From positions 1 through 6,730 of the forward strand of contig VBNP01000144.1 of NCBI GenBank assembly GCA_005877965.1: DNA of 6,730 nucleotides, in the 5' to 3' direction. Shown piece by piece: positions 6,598 through 6,730 of this stretch. The notes beneath the pieces were generated by a model. It was not told where the DNA came from, ran no database searches, and saw nothing but the letters and a program-made list of their open reading frames with translations. Made by a program: the position numbers and the translations under genes. The stretch comes from Gammaproteobacteria bacterium. Its GTDB lineage: Bacteria; Pseudomonadota; Gammaproteobacteria; Steroidobacterales; Steroidobacteraceae. Numbering within the stretch: position 1 is the stretch's first letter; the number at the start of each line of letters is the position of its first letter.

Positions 6598-6730
6598 ATG
6601 CCGCGACCGGGCCCAAAATCAACCACCGCGAACCGGCGCGTGCGCGCACTTCTCGCGGGCCTGTGCGCTCTGTACTGCGTGCTGCCGCTGTCGTCGTGGG
6701 CGGGACGGCCGGTGCGGGTTTACGAAGTCG
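6598..6730 (+). CDS. 5' end of an exported protein, probably DUF2066 family
   Basis: Only the first 44 codons are in the window. They encode a signal peptide: basic RRVR at 13-16, a hydrophobic core ALLAGLCALYCVLPL (17-31), and a likely cleavage after SSWA (32-35). The mature protein begins GRPVRVYEV. That opening and the position next to purM, read divergently, fit DUF2066 proteins, which sit beside purM in Pseudomonas and relatives. Their function is unknown. The identification rests on a few residues plus context. The start is uncertain: ATG 6550 and ATG 6502 are also in frame, and GTG 6640 would give a shorter, more typical signal peptide. None has a strong Shine-Dalgarno site. Confidence 0.55.
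   Translation, partial: MPRPGPKSTTANRRVRALLAGLCALYCVLPLSSWAGRPVRVYEV

Noticed and set aside
6504..6626. Upstream extension of PurM to an ATG at 6626.
   Set aside because: The 41 added residues are absent from the family and would run through the likely promoter.

Overview
The window is GC-rich chromosomal DNA with tightly packed genes on both strands. It is most likely from a gammaproteobacterium. Two arrangements point there: an Mrp/ApbC gene running into a Pseudomonas-type dcd gene, and purM-purN-DUF3108 transcribed away from a gene that looks like DUF2066. The lineage is inferred from gene order and protein style, because the window contains no rRNA or other phylogenetic marker. No mobile element, CRISPR array, tRNA or rRNA is visible.

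Layout. (1) Positions 1-2169, minus strand: a large gene whose 3' end lies outside the window. It encodes N-terminal HEAT repeats (about residues 1-470), a Pro/Thr-rich linker, and a C-terminal Hanks-type Ser/Thr kinase domain with all core catalytic motifs. (2) Positions 2170-2399: a divergent intergenic region with a dyad symmetry next to a possible -10 element. (3) Positions 2400-4063, plus strand: the Mrp/ApbC iron-sulfur carrier ATPase and dCTP deaminase (dcd), overlapping by one base. (4) Ten bases separate dcd from a convergent minus-strand operon read purM (6503-5472), purN (5475-4804), DUF3108 protein (4823-4074), whose three genes overlap end to end. (5) Positions 6504-6597: a short divergent promoter region. 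(6) Position 6598 to the end, plus strand: the first codons of an exported protein, probably DUF2066.

How the genes work together. purM and purN are steps 5 and 3 of IMP synthesis, and dcd supplies dUMP for thymidylate synthesis, so the centre of the window is nucleotide metabolism plus an Fe-S cluster carrier. The DUF3108 protein is an exported protein of unknown function that is translationally embedded in the purine operon. The HEAT-kinase protein is the least conventional gene. It looks like a signalling enzyme with a helical-repeat scaffold at its N-terminus, and nothing in the neighbouring genes reveals its substrate. Most of the window is conserved housekeeping DNA, and the HEAT-kinase gene and the two divergent promoter regions are the parts worth a second look.
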